Part shown: one piece after another, positions 1-8,022 of the stretch
Numbering within the stretch: position 1 is the first letter of the stretch
Layout of the letters: each line of letters begins with the position of its first letter
Source of the DNA: an uncultured Myxococcales bacterium
Lineage (GTDB): Bacteria; Myxococcota_A; Polyangia; Polyangiales; Polyangiaceae
Direction of reading: 5' to 3'
Length of the DNA: 64,000 bases
Assembly (NCBI GenBank): GCA_937872925.1
Contig: CALMUT010000277.1
Span: 1 to 64,000 of the forward strand
Made by a program: the position numbers and the translations under genes
Notes under the pieces: generated by a model
The model's database searches: none
The model's input: only the letters and a program-made list of their open reading frames with translations
Told to the model about the DNA's origin: nothing

Positions 1-166
1 CGCGGGGGTGGGAACAAATTTCAAAACGCCGCGCGCAACTCGATCCATCGTCCCGCCGACACTGGGCCCACCCGCGGGGGTGGGAACAAATTTCAAAACG
101 CCGCGCGCAACTCGATCCACCGTCCCGCCGACACAGGGCCCACCCGCGGGGGTGGGAACAAATTTC
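1..166. repeat. 72-bp tandem repeat with hairpin core, running off the left edge
   Basis: The unit is 72 bp: CGCGGGGGTGGGAACAAATT begins at 1, 73 and 145. Copies 1-72 and 73-144 differ at two positions, and the third decays after about 166. Each junction carries a perfect 7-bp inverted repeat CCCACCC-GCGG-GGGTGGG (67-84 and 139-156) followed by a short AT-rich patch, AACAAATTTC. Because 72 is a multiple of three, one frame stays open through the array and on to 379, but its later part is low-complexity Gly/Arg and lacks a convincing RBS, so I call no protein. Bases 167-392 are GC-rich leader with no gene or clear promoter that I can see. Confidence 0.9.
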
Positions 167-392
167 GAGACGCCGGGCGCGCAAGAGAGGAGGCGCGGCG
201 GCCCGGGGCGGGGTTGGGCGCGGCGGCGGGGGGGCGCTGGGGTGTTGCGGTTGGCGACTTTGTTTTGGGGACGTGCGGGGGAGACCGGAATGGGCGGGAA
301 AGCCGCGCAGGGGGTGGGATCTGGCTTGGCGAGGGGTCCTGACGGAGATCTGACAATCGGGGCCTTGCTGGCAGCGTAGGCTGAGAAAAGTC

Positions 393-1187
393 ATGAGTTT
401 GCCGCTTCCGGTCATTGCGTTCTTCTTGGGTCACTGGTGGGTGAGCGTCTTCTTCCAGACGTTCTTCCTCCATCGCTATGGCGCACATCGCATGTTTACG
501 ATGAGCGCGAAGTGGGAGCGGTTCTTCTACTTGTGCACCTATTTGGCTCAGGGCTCTTCGTATTTGAATCCGCGGGCGTACGCCATCTTGCATCGAATGC
601 ACCACGCCTATTCGGACACTGAGAAGGATCCGCATTCGCCGGTGCAGATCCCGAATCCGGCGCGCATGATGAACCACACTCGAGACATTTATCGTGGGAT
701 CCAAAGCGGGGAGTTTCCCATCGAGGAGCGTTTCGACGGTTGGTCCCCTCAATGGCCGGCCCTCGACCGGGTCGGCCGCAGCTGGGTGTCCAGCTTGAGT
801 TGGGGAGCGGGATACACCGCGGTCTACGCCCTGCTCGCGACCGAGTGGTGGCATCTACTGTTTGCGCCGATCAGCTGGTTCATGGGACCGATCCACGGCG
901 CCATCGTCAATTGGTGCGGGCACTGGGCGGGGTACCGGAACTTCGATACCAAGGATGCGTCCCGCAACACACTGCCCTTCGACTTCGTCACCTTTGGTGA
1001 GCTGTTCCAGAACAACCACCACCAGCACGGCTCGCGGCCCAACTTTGCGGCGCGGCGCTGGGAGCTCGACCCAGCGTGGCCGGCGATTTGGCTGTTGGAT
1101 CGACTGGGCATCATCGAACTCAAGGATCGTCCACGCTCAGCGCACGCCTCCCTCGAGCCGGAACACGCTCCGGGGCCCGCTACGTAG
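393..1187 (+). CDS. Acyl-CoA / fatty acid desaturase family protein
   Basis: Membrane-bound diiron desaturase of the fatty acid desaturase superfamily, expected to insert a double bond in acyl chains at the inner membrane using O2. The 264-residue protein has the three histidine clusters of the family: HRYGAH at 27-32, HRMHH at 67-71, and a third box reading QNNHH at about 206-210, where many family members have HNNHH. Hydrophobic stretches occur near 5-26 and around 135-170. The length is short compared with eukaryotic stearoyl-CoA desaturases but normal for compact bacterial ones. The ATG at 393 follows a weak purine stretch (GAGAAAAG). It stands alone downstream of the repeat array. Substrate and double-bond position cannot be read from the sequence. 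Confidence 0.85.
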   Translation: MSLPLPVIAFFLGHWWVSVFFQTFFLHRYGAHRMFTMSAKWERFFYLCTYLAQGSSYLNPRAYAILHRMHHAYSDTEKDPHSPVQIPNPARMMNHTRDIYRGIQSGEFPIEERFDGWSPQWPALDRVGRSWVSSLSWGAGYTAVYALLATEWWHLLFAPISWFMGPIHGAIVNWCGHWAGYRNFDTKDASRNTLPFDFVTFGELFQNNHHQHGSRPNFAARRWELDPAWPAIWLLDRLGIIELKDRPRSAHASLEPEHAPGPAT

Positions 1188-1254
1188 CACGGGCGCAGGC
1201 CCTCATCTTCTCGCGGACTCGACGCTACGCGCGGCAACTGGCACGCTCTTGGGC

Positions 1255-3483
1255 ATGCGGGTGCGCCTGACGGCGATGTGCGTCGCGCTGCTGTGCAGCG
1301 GCTGCGGTGAAGACGAACGCCTGCAGGGCGGCACCCCGGTGCCCTTTGCACCGGCGGCGGCTGGCGCCACGTCCTTCGGAGCCATCCCTTGGCCGAGTGA
1401 TCTGTATCTGGACGGAAGTGGCAGAGTGGGCGAGGTGCCGGGGCTGTCTCGGATCGCTGCAAGCTCCGCCTCCATCCAAGCCGGCCTCTCGGAAATGGAT
1501 GGCTTCGGACGCGCAACAGGCGCGCTCTTCTTCTTGGAAGCGGAGATTGCCGCCACCAGTCTTCCACGCCTCTGGGAAGACGCGACCAGCGCAAGCGCGT
1601 CGGTGTTCATCGCGGATGTCGACCCGACCTCCGCACGCCAGGGCACACGCTACCCCGCGTTCGCCAAGCCGCTACCGAGCCTCGGCTGCATTGCGGTCAT
1701 CCCCGTGCCCGGCGTTGTGCTGCCACCCGGGGTCCAACACGCGGCCGTGCTCACGACCCGAGTGCGCACGATGGCTGGAGCCTCCCTTGGCCCAGACGAA
1801 CCCCTGCGCGAGATCGCCAACACGCCCGCTTCGCAGCGGAACACAGCCGCTGCAAAGCTGTACGGGGACGCCATCGATCGCCTTGTTGCGGCTGAGCTCG
1901 TCGCGAATTCTGAAGAGGTGGCTAGCCTGGCGGTATTCACAACCACGCGACAGGTATTCGAGTTGCCAAAGTTGCGGGCGGTCTTGCGCGCGCAGCCGGT
2001 GCCGAAGCTGCTGCTCAATCCAACCGAGGCAGTGCCGTACACCGTGGCCGCGTTCCAATCAGGAGGCAGCCCGAGCCTGGACGATTGGCTTGGCGCTCCG
2101 GAGCCGGACGAAAACGGCGTCGCATGGCCCGGCGGAGACAATCCGGGCGGCATTGCTCACGACGCCATCGCGGCCGTGGTTTCCGCGGCCTTCGTGGCGC
2201 CGAGTTTCCTGGACCCGAAAAGTGGGCACTTCGCCACCAGCCCAACGGGGGAGTTCAGCCTCGCAAATCCAGACGCCACCATTCCAGTCACCATCGTCAT
2301 CCCGAAGCAGCCGCCGCCGACGGATGGGTATCCCGTTGTGATCAACGGTCACGGCCTGTCGAACAATCGCGGCAGCATGCTGTCCGTGGCCAATGAGCTT
2401 GCGCGTGGGGGATTTGTAGTGATTGGAGTTGACGACGTATTGCATGGCGCGCGGCAGGGCGTGAAAGACACAGAGAACAACTACCCCGGAACTTTCCTTG
2501 GGCCCGACGGCATCCCGGATAGCGCGCCGTTTCCCGTTGCGTTCTTTTCCGATTTTGCGGACTTCGTGGCGGTTCGGGACAACTTCCGCCAAACGGTGCT
2601 CGACCACTGTAGCTTGGTGCGGCTGATCCAAAGCGGCCCGCTCGATCTCTCGTCGTTGCTCGGCGCTGCCGCGGGCGCGACACTGCCTCTGGACCCCAGT
2701 CGCGTATTCTGGAGCGGCGGCTCTCTAGGCGGCATCATGGGCGCCATGACTGCAGCGGTGGAACCGGACATCCGCGGCTTCGCGCTGCAAGTCCCCGGCG
2801 CCAGCTTCGTGCAACTGATCACCACCAGCTCGGCGAAGATCGCCCCGCTGGTGAACCTCCTGGCCACAACTGCCTTCGGCATCCAAGGCGACGAGGTCCG
2901 GGACGAATTCCACCCGGTGGCCACCCTCCTGGCGGCCATCACCGAGGCCGGAGATCCCATTGCGTACGCGCCCCACGTGATGCGAGACGCCCTGCACGGA
3001 GGGGAACCGCCGGATGTTCTGTTGACCTATGCCGCAGGAGACGAGGTGTTGCCCAACATCGCGACCTTTGCGCTGGTGCGCGCGCTGGGCATTCCGCGCG
3101 CCGGAGCTGCGATCGTGCCGCTGCCCGGTGTTGCCAGCGCGCCATCGCCCGTCAGCGCCAATTTCGGGGGACGCACCGGCGCTGTGGTCGAGTATGCCCC
3201 AGCGAACCACGGCCTCGGCTACGAACGCTTCGACACGCGAGAGTTCTTGCCGGGCATTCCCTTCGAAGACGGAGAGCGCTTTGTTGCGCTCCCGAAGTCC
3301 TTCCAAATCGAAACGCCAATTCGTGAACATGCTGCCCAGTTAGTCGAGTTTCTTCAGACCTCGGGCGGCGGCAAGGCGACGATTCGAGTCACGGCGCCGG
3401 CGCGCGCGGATTTCGACGCCGACGGCGTGCTCGACGCGGACGAGGAAGCAGCGGGCACGGACCCCACGGATCCAAGTCAATGA
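1255..3483 (+). CDS. Lipoprotein with alpha/beta-hydrolase (lipase-like) domain
   Basis: A 742-residue exported protein. The ATG at 1255 is chosen because it gives a lipoprotein signal ending in CSGC near residue 18; the frame is open further upstream, but only through the desaturase gene. The central and C-terminal part looks like an alpha/beta hydrolase: a strand followed by NGHG near 360, and a nucleophile elbow GGSLGG with the serine at about 490. It resembles the 'virulence factor lipase' type of bacterial esterases. The last 25 residues form a Asp-rich DxDxDGxxD motif, a thrombospondin type-3/EF-hand-like calcium loop often found at the ends of secreted myxobacterial proteins. Likely an outer-membrane-anchored or surface esterase; the substrate is unknown. 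Confidence 0.75.
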   Translation: MRVRLTAMCVALLCSGCGEDERLQGGTPVPFAPAAAGATSFGAIPWPSDLYLDGSGRVGEVPGLSRIAASSASIQAGLSEMDGFGRATGALFFLEAEIAATSLPRLWEDATSASASVFIADVDPTSARQGTRYPAFAKPLPSLGCIAVIPVPGVVLPPGVQHAAVLTTRVRTMAGASLGPDEPLREIANTPASQRNTAAAKLYGDAIDRLVAAELVANSEEVASLAVFTTTRQVFELPKLRAVLRAQPVPKLLLNPTEAVPYTVAAFQSGGSPSLDDWLGAPEPDENGVAWPGGDNPGGIAHDAIAAVVSAAFVAPSFLDPKSGHFATSPTGEFSLANPDATIPVTIVIPKQPPPTDGYPVVINGHGLSNNRGSMLSVANELARGGFVVIGVDDVLHGARQGVKDTENNYPGTFLGPDGIPDSAPFPVAFFSDFADFVAVRDNFRQTVLDHCSLVRLIQSGPLDLSSLLGAAAGATLPLDPSRVFWSGGSLGGIMGAMTAAVEPDIRGFALQVPGASFVQLITTSSAKIAPLVNLLATTAFGIQGDEVRDEFHPVATLLAAITEAGDPIAYAPHVMRDALHGGEPPDVLLTYAAGDEVLPNIATFALVRALGIPRAGAAIVPLPGVASAPSPVSANFGGRTGAVVEYAPANHGLGYERFDTREFLPGIPFEDGERFVALPKSFQIETPIREHAAQLVEFLQTSGGGKATIRVTAPARADFDADGVLDADEEAAGTDPTDPSQ

Positions 3484-3529
3484 ATTTGGCGAAGCCTGCC
3501 GAAAGCATGGCGTCGGCGATCGCTGCGGT

Positions 3530-3551
3530 TCGACGCGAAAACTCGCGTCGA
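3530..3551. terminator. Perfect 9-bp hairpin between convergent genes
   Basis: TCGACGCGA (3530-3538), loop AAAC, TCGCGTCGA (3543-3551). It lies between the ends of two convergent genes (stops at 3483 and 3693). No T-run follows directly on either strand, although a leftward transcript meets a T7 run opposite 3589-3595 before reaching the hairpin. It could end transcription in both directions or simply protect 3' ends. Confidence 0.4.
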
Positions 3552-3692
3552 GTCGGGACGGGGTCGATGACGACTAGGACGCCACATCAAAAAAAGAACA
3601 AGCCGAGAGCCAAGCCTCATAGAATGAGCCGCGATGCGAAATCGAGACGGGCACGATGAAAAGGTGTTTGAGCGTGGTGCGGAAGGCGCCAC

Positions 3693-5006
3693 TCACACTG
3701 CGTCAATGACGACAGCGCGCTGATACCAGCCGAGGTCGAGCCGCTTCTGGGGCACCGCCGCGCCTGCAACGCGAAGATCCATGCTGTACTTGCCGGGCGT
3801 CGTGGGCGCGAAGGAATGGGTCCACAAGGTCCAGGTTTGGTTTTGGGTATGGGGCGGGCAAACGTTTACGGGTTCGAAAGCGCCGCCTGCAAAGCGGATC
3901 TCAAGCTTGTCCGTCGGTGCACTGCCGCCCCATAGGATCCCGACGATGCGGTAGCGGATCTTGCCGCCAACGCTCCACTTCTCCACTCGCACGGGCATCG
4001 CGGCTTGATCCATAGTGGCGGGTAAGTAGTCCTTGGAAAGCGTGGGCACGCCGTTCTGATGGGTGCGCGAGGCGTACTCCTGCATTTGTGCGGTGGCCGG
4101 TTCCGATTCGTCCACCAGGCGGATCTCGTCCACCCATTTGATGCAGGTGCATCCGTACCATCCGGGCACGTATAGACGCACGGGCTTGCCGTGATCCTCC
4201 GGCAAGGGCACGCCGTTCATCTTCAACGCGAGGAACGCACCGGCGGCTTCCAATTGCTGGAAGGTGAAGACCCAGCTCGCACCGGGTTTGCTGTGACCGC
4301 CCACACTGGGCACGGAGTGGCCGTCAAAGCCAGAGATCAACACACGCGTGGCAGAACTGTGTACGCCAATCAGACCTAAGACGTCTTTGATACTCGCGCC
4401 TGTCCATTCGGCTGCGCTGAGCAGCCCAAAGTGACCGCCTTTGGAATTGCCGGAGCACTCGAGAACATGCGCGCCTTGCGGTTGCTCGAGGGCCGTCAGA
4501 TCCGCCATGGAAAGCTCGAACTCTGAATCCACCAGGCCGCGCACCCGGACCGTCCACGGTGCATTGGGATCGATCTGATCCGGGTAGCGTGTCCGGATAT
4601 AGAAACGATCGTTTTCAATGATCAGGGCGCCCGGGTCGAGCTTGGACAAGTCTGTGTACAGCCGCCCGTCCCAGCCCTGGCCGGTGGGCGTGTCGAGGGG
4701 CAGGTTGCCCTCGCCGTCAAAGGGCACTTGTTGGAGCAGTGTGCCTCCCGCGAACGGGTCGCTGCACAACGCGGCGTCGGTGCCTGCATCCAGCCCCGCT
4801 TCGGCGGCGGCATCCGCTCCGGACGTGCCGCCGGAACCCGCACCGCCATCGGCATCCGGCGCGCCGCTAGGATCGTCTGCGCATCCTGGAATAAGCGAGC
4901 TGAGGGTCGCCAGGGAGCCGCCCAAGAACGCGCGGCGTTCCAAAAGCGATAGCCCACTGAGCAGCATTGGCTTGGTGCGCATCTGACGAGGATCTACGCG
5001 AGGCAT
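3693..5006 (-). CDS. Molybdopterin-dependent oxidoreductase, sulfite oxidase family, Tat-exported
   Basis: A 437-residue protein of the sulfite oxidase/YedY-type molybdenum cofactor family. It begins with a twin-arginine signal (ERRAFLGG) followed by a hydrophobic stretch ending in LIPGC, so it is probably a Tat-exported lipoprotein. An Ala/Gly/Asp-rich linker follows, then the Moco fold: LECSGN with the molybdenum-ligand cysteine at about residue 184, PGWYGCTCIKWVDEI downstream, and a C-terminal dimerisation-like domain. Several in-frame ATGs exist (5039, 5006, 4982, 4967); 5006 gives a Tat n-region of ordinary length, and none has a strong RBS. No cytochrome or molybdenum cofactor gene lies nearby, so the electron acceptor and substrate are unknown. 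Confidence 0.85.
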   Translation of the reverse strand: MPRVDPRQMRTKPMLLSGLSLLERRAFLGGSLATLSSLIPGCADDPSGAPDADGGAGSGGTSGADAAAEAGLDAGTDAALCSDPFAGGTLLQQVPFDGEGNLPLDTPTGQGWDGRLYTDLSKLDPGALIIENDRFYIRTRYPDQIDPNAPWTVRVRGLVDSEFELSMADLTALEQPQGAHVLECSGNSKGGHFGLLSAAEWTGASIKDVLGLIGVHSSATRVLISGFDGHSVPSVGGHSKPGASWVFTFQQLEAAGAFLALKMNGVPLPEDHGKPVRLYVPGWYGCTCIKWVDEIRLVDESEPATAQMQEYASRTHQNGVPTLSKDYLPATMDQAAMPVRVEKWSVGGKIRYRIVGILWGGSAPTDKLEIRFAGGAFEPVNVCPPHTQNQTWTLWTHSFAPTTPGKYSMDLRVAGAAVPQKRLDLGWYQRAVVIDAV

Positions 5007-5126
5007 CGTGCTTTCGTTTCTCGTGCCGCATTTGCTCATCTTTCCGAGGGCTTAGTCGCAAGAACTTCCGCAGGCGACGCGCGCGCCCGGAGAGCACAGA
5101 GCCTGGGCGCAAGGAAGCCTCGCCGG

Positions 5127-5549
5127 TCAGCTAGCGCCGGAAAACATGGCGAACACTTCTGCTTCGGTGATGCGCTGACGATCCCCTTCAAAGCTGTACG
5201 CTGCGGGCTTCTTGTCGATGAACCACTCTTTGCTGAGGCTGATGCCGCTCTGATCGTCGAGACTGCCCAGGGAAACGGACGTCACGCCGTGGTACTTGCC
5301 CTCTGCGGTCAAACGGTAGAACAGACCCGTGCCACAGCGACTGCAGAAGCCACGTTCGGCCCACTTCGAGGACTGAATCGTGGCCAGGCCGTCTTGCTTC
5401 TGCCACTCGATGGACTCAACGCTAACGCCGATCCAGGGACCACCGGCCCAGCGGCGACACATACCGCAGTGACACGCGCTGCCCTCAGCGCTGACGCCCT
5501 TGGCTGTGAAAGTGACAGCTCCGCACAAACAGCTTCCATTGCGATCCAT
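5127..5549 (-). CDS. GFA / CENP-V family zinc-binding protein
   Basis: A 140-residue protein of the GFA family (glutathione-dependent formaldehyde-activating enzyme/CENP-V fold). The zinc-ligand pattern is clear: CxC at residues 7-9, CHCGMC at 26-31 and a later CSRCG. Family members have been proposed to bind glutathione adducts, but most bacterial homologues have no proven reaction, so the 'formaldehyde-activating' name should not be taken as function. It lies about 100 nt downstream of the MFS transporter stop on the same strand and could be co-transcribed with it. Confidence 0.85.
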   Translation of the reverse strand: MDRNGSCLCGAVTFTAKGVSAEGSACHCGMCRRWAGGPWIGVSVESIEWQKQDGLATIQSSKWAERGFCSRCGTGLFYRLTAEGKYHGVTSVSLGSLDDQSGISLSKEWFIDKKPAAYSFEGDRQRITEAEVFAMFSGAS

Positions 5550-5654
5550 GCGCGCAGCATGCCTTCGGCTCAGAGAACGCGCAAGCCGCCGACACTGCGG
5601 GCCACCCGCCCAAGCAACCGCGGCGCACGCGAAACCGGGGTGCGCCGCCGCGGG

Positions 5655-6914
5655 TCAGGCTCGAAGATTGGCAGGCGCAGCGGCGCGCACCGCTTGCCGC
5701 TGCGGGTCGTCTGCGCGAAACCAAACGGTGAACAGTGCAAATGCCAGCCAGAGCAGTGCCAGGTGATAGAGCATGGCTGCGCCACTTTGAGTTTGGAAGA
5801 TGAAACTCGAGATGGGCGGCCCAATCAGCATGCCCGCTGCGTAGAACACGTTGTAGACGCTCGTGGCCCGTGCCAAGTCTTGCCGCGGACAAACCACGCC
5901 CTGCAATGCCAGGCTAACCGGCGAAATGCTCGCAAGACTGGCGCCAGCGACAAATACGGCCAGACACATGGCGATGTAGCTATCCAGCAAGACGAAGCCG
6001 AGCACCATGCTCAGTCCCACCAGCGACAAGATGCGCATCACGAGCAAGTGCCCGATGCGATCGCCAACGCGGCCCGCGATGTTCGAAAACAGCAGCATGC
6101 CGCCCGCAAAGAATGCAGGGATTACGATGGTCTGCTCCTTGAGCAGTCCTTTGTCCGCGATGAGAAAGAGCGGCAGGAACAGCACGACGCTGGACTGAAA
6201 GTATCCGTAGGTGAAGGTCGCCAGACAGCTTGTTTTGATCTTCCACGCGACATGCCGGAAAGATCCGCTGTCTTCCGTCGACTTCGTGTCGGCCTCAGGA
6301 AGTGGAAGCGCCGGATCCCTTTCGAGTCGTGCCGCCACAAACAGCGCGGCGAGCAAGGCCAACAGCGCAGCGACGAAGAAGTTGGTCGAAAGCGGCAGCA
6401 CGCTCGAAAGGCCGCGCGCCAGTAGCGGACCGGCGACGTAGCCGACCGCCAGGGACACCGCGTAAAGACTAGTGACGAAAGCCTTCTGGCGGTTGGGCGC
6501 TCGGCTCAGGAGAATAGTCTCAGAGCTGACCCAAACGCCAACGCTGAAGCCTCCGTCGAAGAACCGCGCCAGGGCCACGCTTGGATAGTCGGACAAGAGG
6601 GGGAACACCCCGACGGCAATCGCGTATCCGATGAGGCTAGCAACGAGCACACCCTTGGCGGACAGACGTCGGATCAGCGCGCCCACGGGGAGCGAGAATG
6701 CAACGATGCCCGCAGCGAACCAGGCGGCAAGGGCTCCGATGGCGGTCTTGTCGAAGCCTCGGTCGTCCAGATGCAGGGCGAGCACAGAAAGCGCAGTGCC
6801 GTAGGCAACACCCAGAGCGAAAATCGTTGCGTAGATCCGCCACACGTTTTCGTCTGGGATCCGCCTTTTCAACCCTGAGAGCACGCTGGTTCCTCGATTC
6901 GAGTGGCGCGGCAT
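5655..6914 (-). CDS. MFS transporter
   Basis: A 419-residue major facilitator superfamily permease with about twelve hydrophobic helices. Family signs include a Gly/Arg-containing loop after the second helix (LIRRLSAKG, near residues 75-85) and a related motif in the second half (GRVGDRIGH). The reading frame is open back to 7013, but that would overlap the divergent epimerase gene; the ATG at 6914 places the first charged residues (GLKRR) directly before the first helix and is preferred. No substrate can be inferred. The two neighbours, GFA downstream and the epimerase divergent, give no clear clue. Confidence 0.85.
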   Translation of the reverse strand: MPRHSNRGTSVLSGLKRRIPDENVWRIYATIFALGVAYGTALSVLALHLDDRGFDKTAIGALAAWFAAGIVAFSLPVGALIRRLSAKGVLVASLIGYAIAVGVFPLLSDYPSVALARFFDGGFSVGVWVSSETILLSRAPNRQKAFVTSLYAVSLAVGYVAGPLLARGLSSVLPLSTNFFVAALLALLAALFVAARLERDPALPLPEADTKSTEDSGSFRHVAWKIKTSCLATFTYGYFQSSVVLFLPLFLIADKGLLKEQTIVIPAFFAGGMLLFSNIAGRVGDRIGHLLVMRILSLVGLSMVLGFVLLDSYIAMCLAVFVAGASLASISPVSLALQGVVCPRQDLARATSVYNVFYAAGMLIGPPISSFIFQTQSGAAMLYHLALLWLAFALFTVWFRADDPQRQAVRAAAPANLRA

Positions 6915-6991
6915 AGCACGAAGCCAGGGCCGGCAGCCATGCGCAGCCGTGTCTCTCGAAAACCGCTCCAAAATTTGCGAGAGTCCCCATC

Positions 6992-7987
6992 GTGAACGCA
7001 ATGAAACGTGCACTAGTCACGGGTGGGTGTGGATTTTTGGGAAGCTCCATCGTTCGGGCGTTGCTCGACCGCAACGTCGAGGTACGCGTACTGCTCCTGC
7101 CGGGCGAGCGGACGGACAACGTGGATGGCCTCGATGTGGAATTGGTCACCGGCAACGTGCTCGACCGCAGCGCAGTAGAGGGCGCCGTCCGCGGAATGGA
7201 CACGGTCTTCCACGCAGCTGCGATCTACCAGGCGTGGTGCCCGGATCCGACACAGATGTATCGCGTGAACATGAGCGGGACGTTCAACATGTTGGAGGCA
7301 TCTCGGCGTGCCGACGTGGCGCGGGTCATCTACACCGCGAGTGTGGTGTCCTTGGGGCGGCCTGAGGCGGGGCGTCTTGCCACCGAGGACACAGCCTACG
7401 ACGCCTGGGATCTCGATTTTGCCTACAGTCGCAGCAAGTATCTGAGTCGCGAACTCGCCGAAGACTTCGCGCGCTGGGGCTTGGACGTACGTGTCGTGTG
7501 CCCCGGTGTTGTGCTCGGCCCCGGTGACATCGGACCGACGCCAAGCGGGAAGCTGATCATCAACACCCTCAAGACTCCCACACCTTTCTACACGGAAAGC
7601 GGGGTGAACTACGTCGACGTTCGGGACGCAGCGGAGGTGCATGTGCTCGCTGCGGAGAAGGGTGCTGCGGGAGAGCGCTACTTGGCGACGGGGCACAACA
7701 TGACCACCAAGGAACTCATGGAAGGCACGGTGCAGGCCGCCGGCAAGAGCAAGCGCTTCTATCGCATCCCCGTCCCGGTCGCGCGCGCTGCGGTAAAGGC
7801 CTTCGATGCCAAAGCGCGACGCACGGGCATCGAGCCTCCGGTCACTCGGGAGTTCTTCGAATACAGCTTGAAAGCGGGCTATTACGACAACTCGAAAACC
7901 CGCGACGCGCTCGGTTCCAGTACCCGCCCCATCACGCAGACGTTGCGTGATGCAGTCAACTACTTCCGCGGTCGCGGACTACTCTGA
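6992..7987 (+). CDS. NAD-dependent epimerase/dehydratase, HpnA-like
   Basis: A 331-residue extended short-chain dehydrogenase/reductase. It has the Rossmann glycine motif TGGCGFLG at residues 10-17 and the catalytic YxxxK as YSRSK near 146-150. The phrases GPGDIGPTPSGKLI and the final GLNYV-type motif (SGVNYVDVRDAAEVH) are characteristic of the hopanoid-associated sugar epimerase (HpnA) group and its dihydroflavonol-reductase-like relatives. The start is GTG 6992 or ATG 7001; neither has a strong RBS. The MscS gene follows 35 nt later on the same strand, so they may share a transcript. No squalene/hopene cyclase is in the window, so a role in hopanoid side-chain formation is only suggested by similarity. 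Confidence 0.8.
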   Translation: MNAMKRALVTGGCGFLGSSIVRALLDRNVEVRVLLLPGERTDNVDGLDVELVTGNVLDRSAVEGAVRGMDTVFHAAAIYQAWCPDPTQMYRVNMSGTFNMLEASRRADVARVIYTASVVSLGRPEAGRLATEDTAYDAWDLDFAYSRSKYLSRELAEDFARWGLDVRVVCPGVVLGPGDIGPTPSGKLIINTLKTPTPFYTESGVNYVDVRDAAEVHVLAAEKGAAGERYLATGHNMTTKELMEGTVQAAGKSKRFYRIPVPVARAAVKAFDAKARRTGIEPPVTREFFEYSLKAGYYDNSKTRDALGSSTRPITQTLRDAVNYFRGRGLL

Positions 7988-8022
7988 GGCTCCGAGCATT
8001 GCTCGCTGCTAGTTAGGACAAC

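Noticed and set aside
8-379. 123-codon frame through the 72-bp repeat array
   Set aside because: Frame openness is explained by the 72-bp unit length, and the remainder is low-complexity. No RBS.
862-1254. Upstream extension of the lipase-like ORF
   Set aside because: This part is a shadow of the desaturase gene; the lipoprotein signal beginning at 1255 marks the start.
5289-6425. A 378-codon plus-strand frame opposite GFA and MFS genes
   Set aside because: Crosses two well-supported genes on the other strand and looks like shuffled Arg/Gln/Ala sequence.
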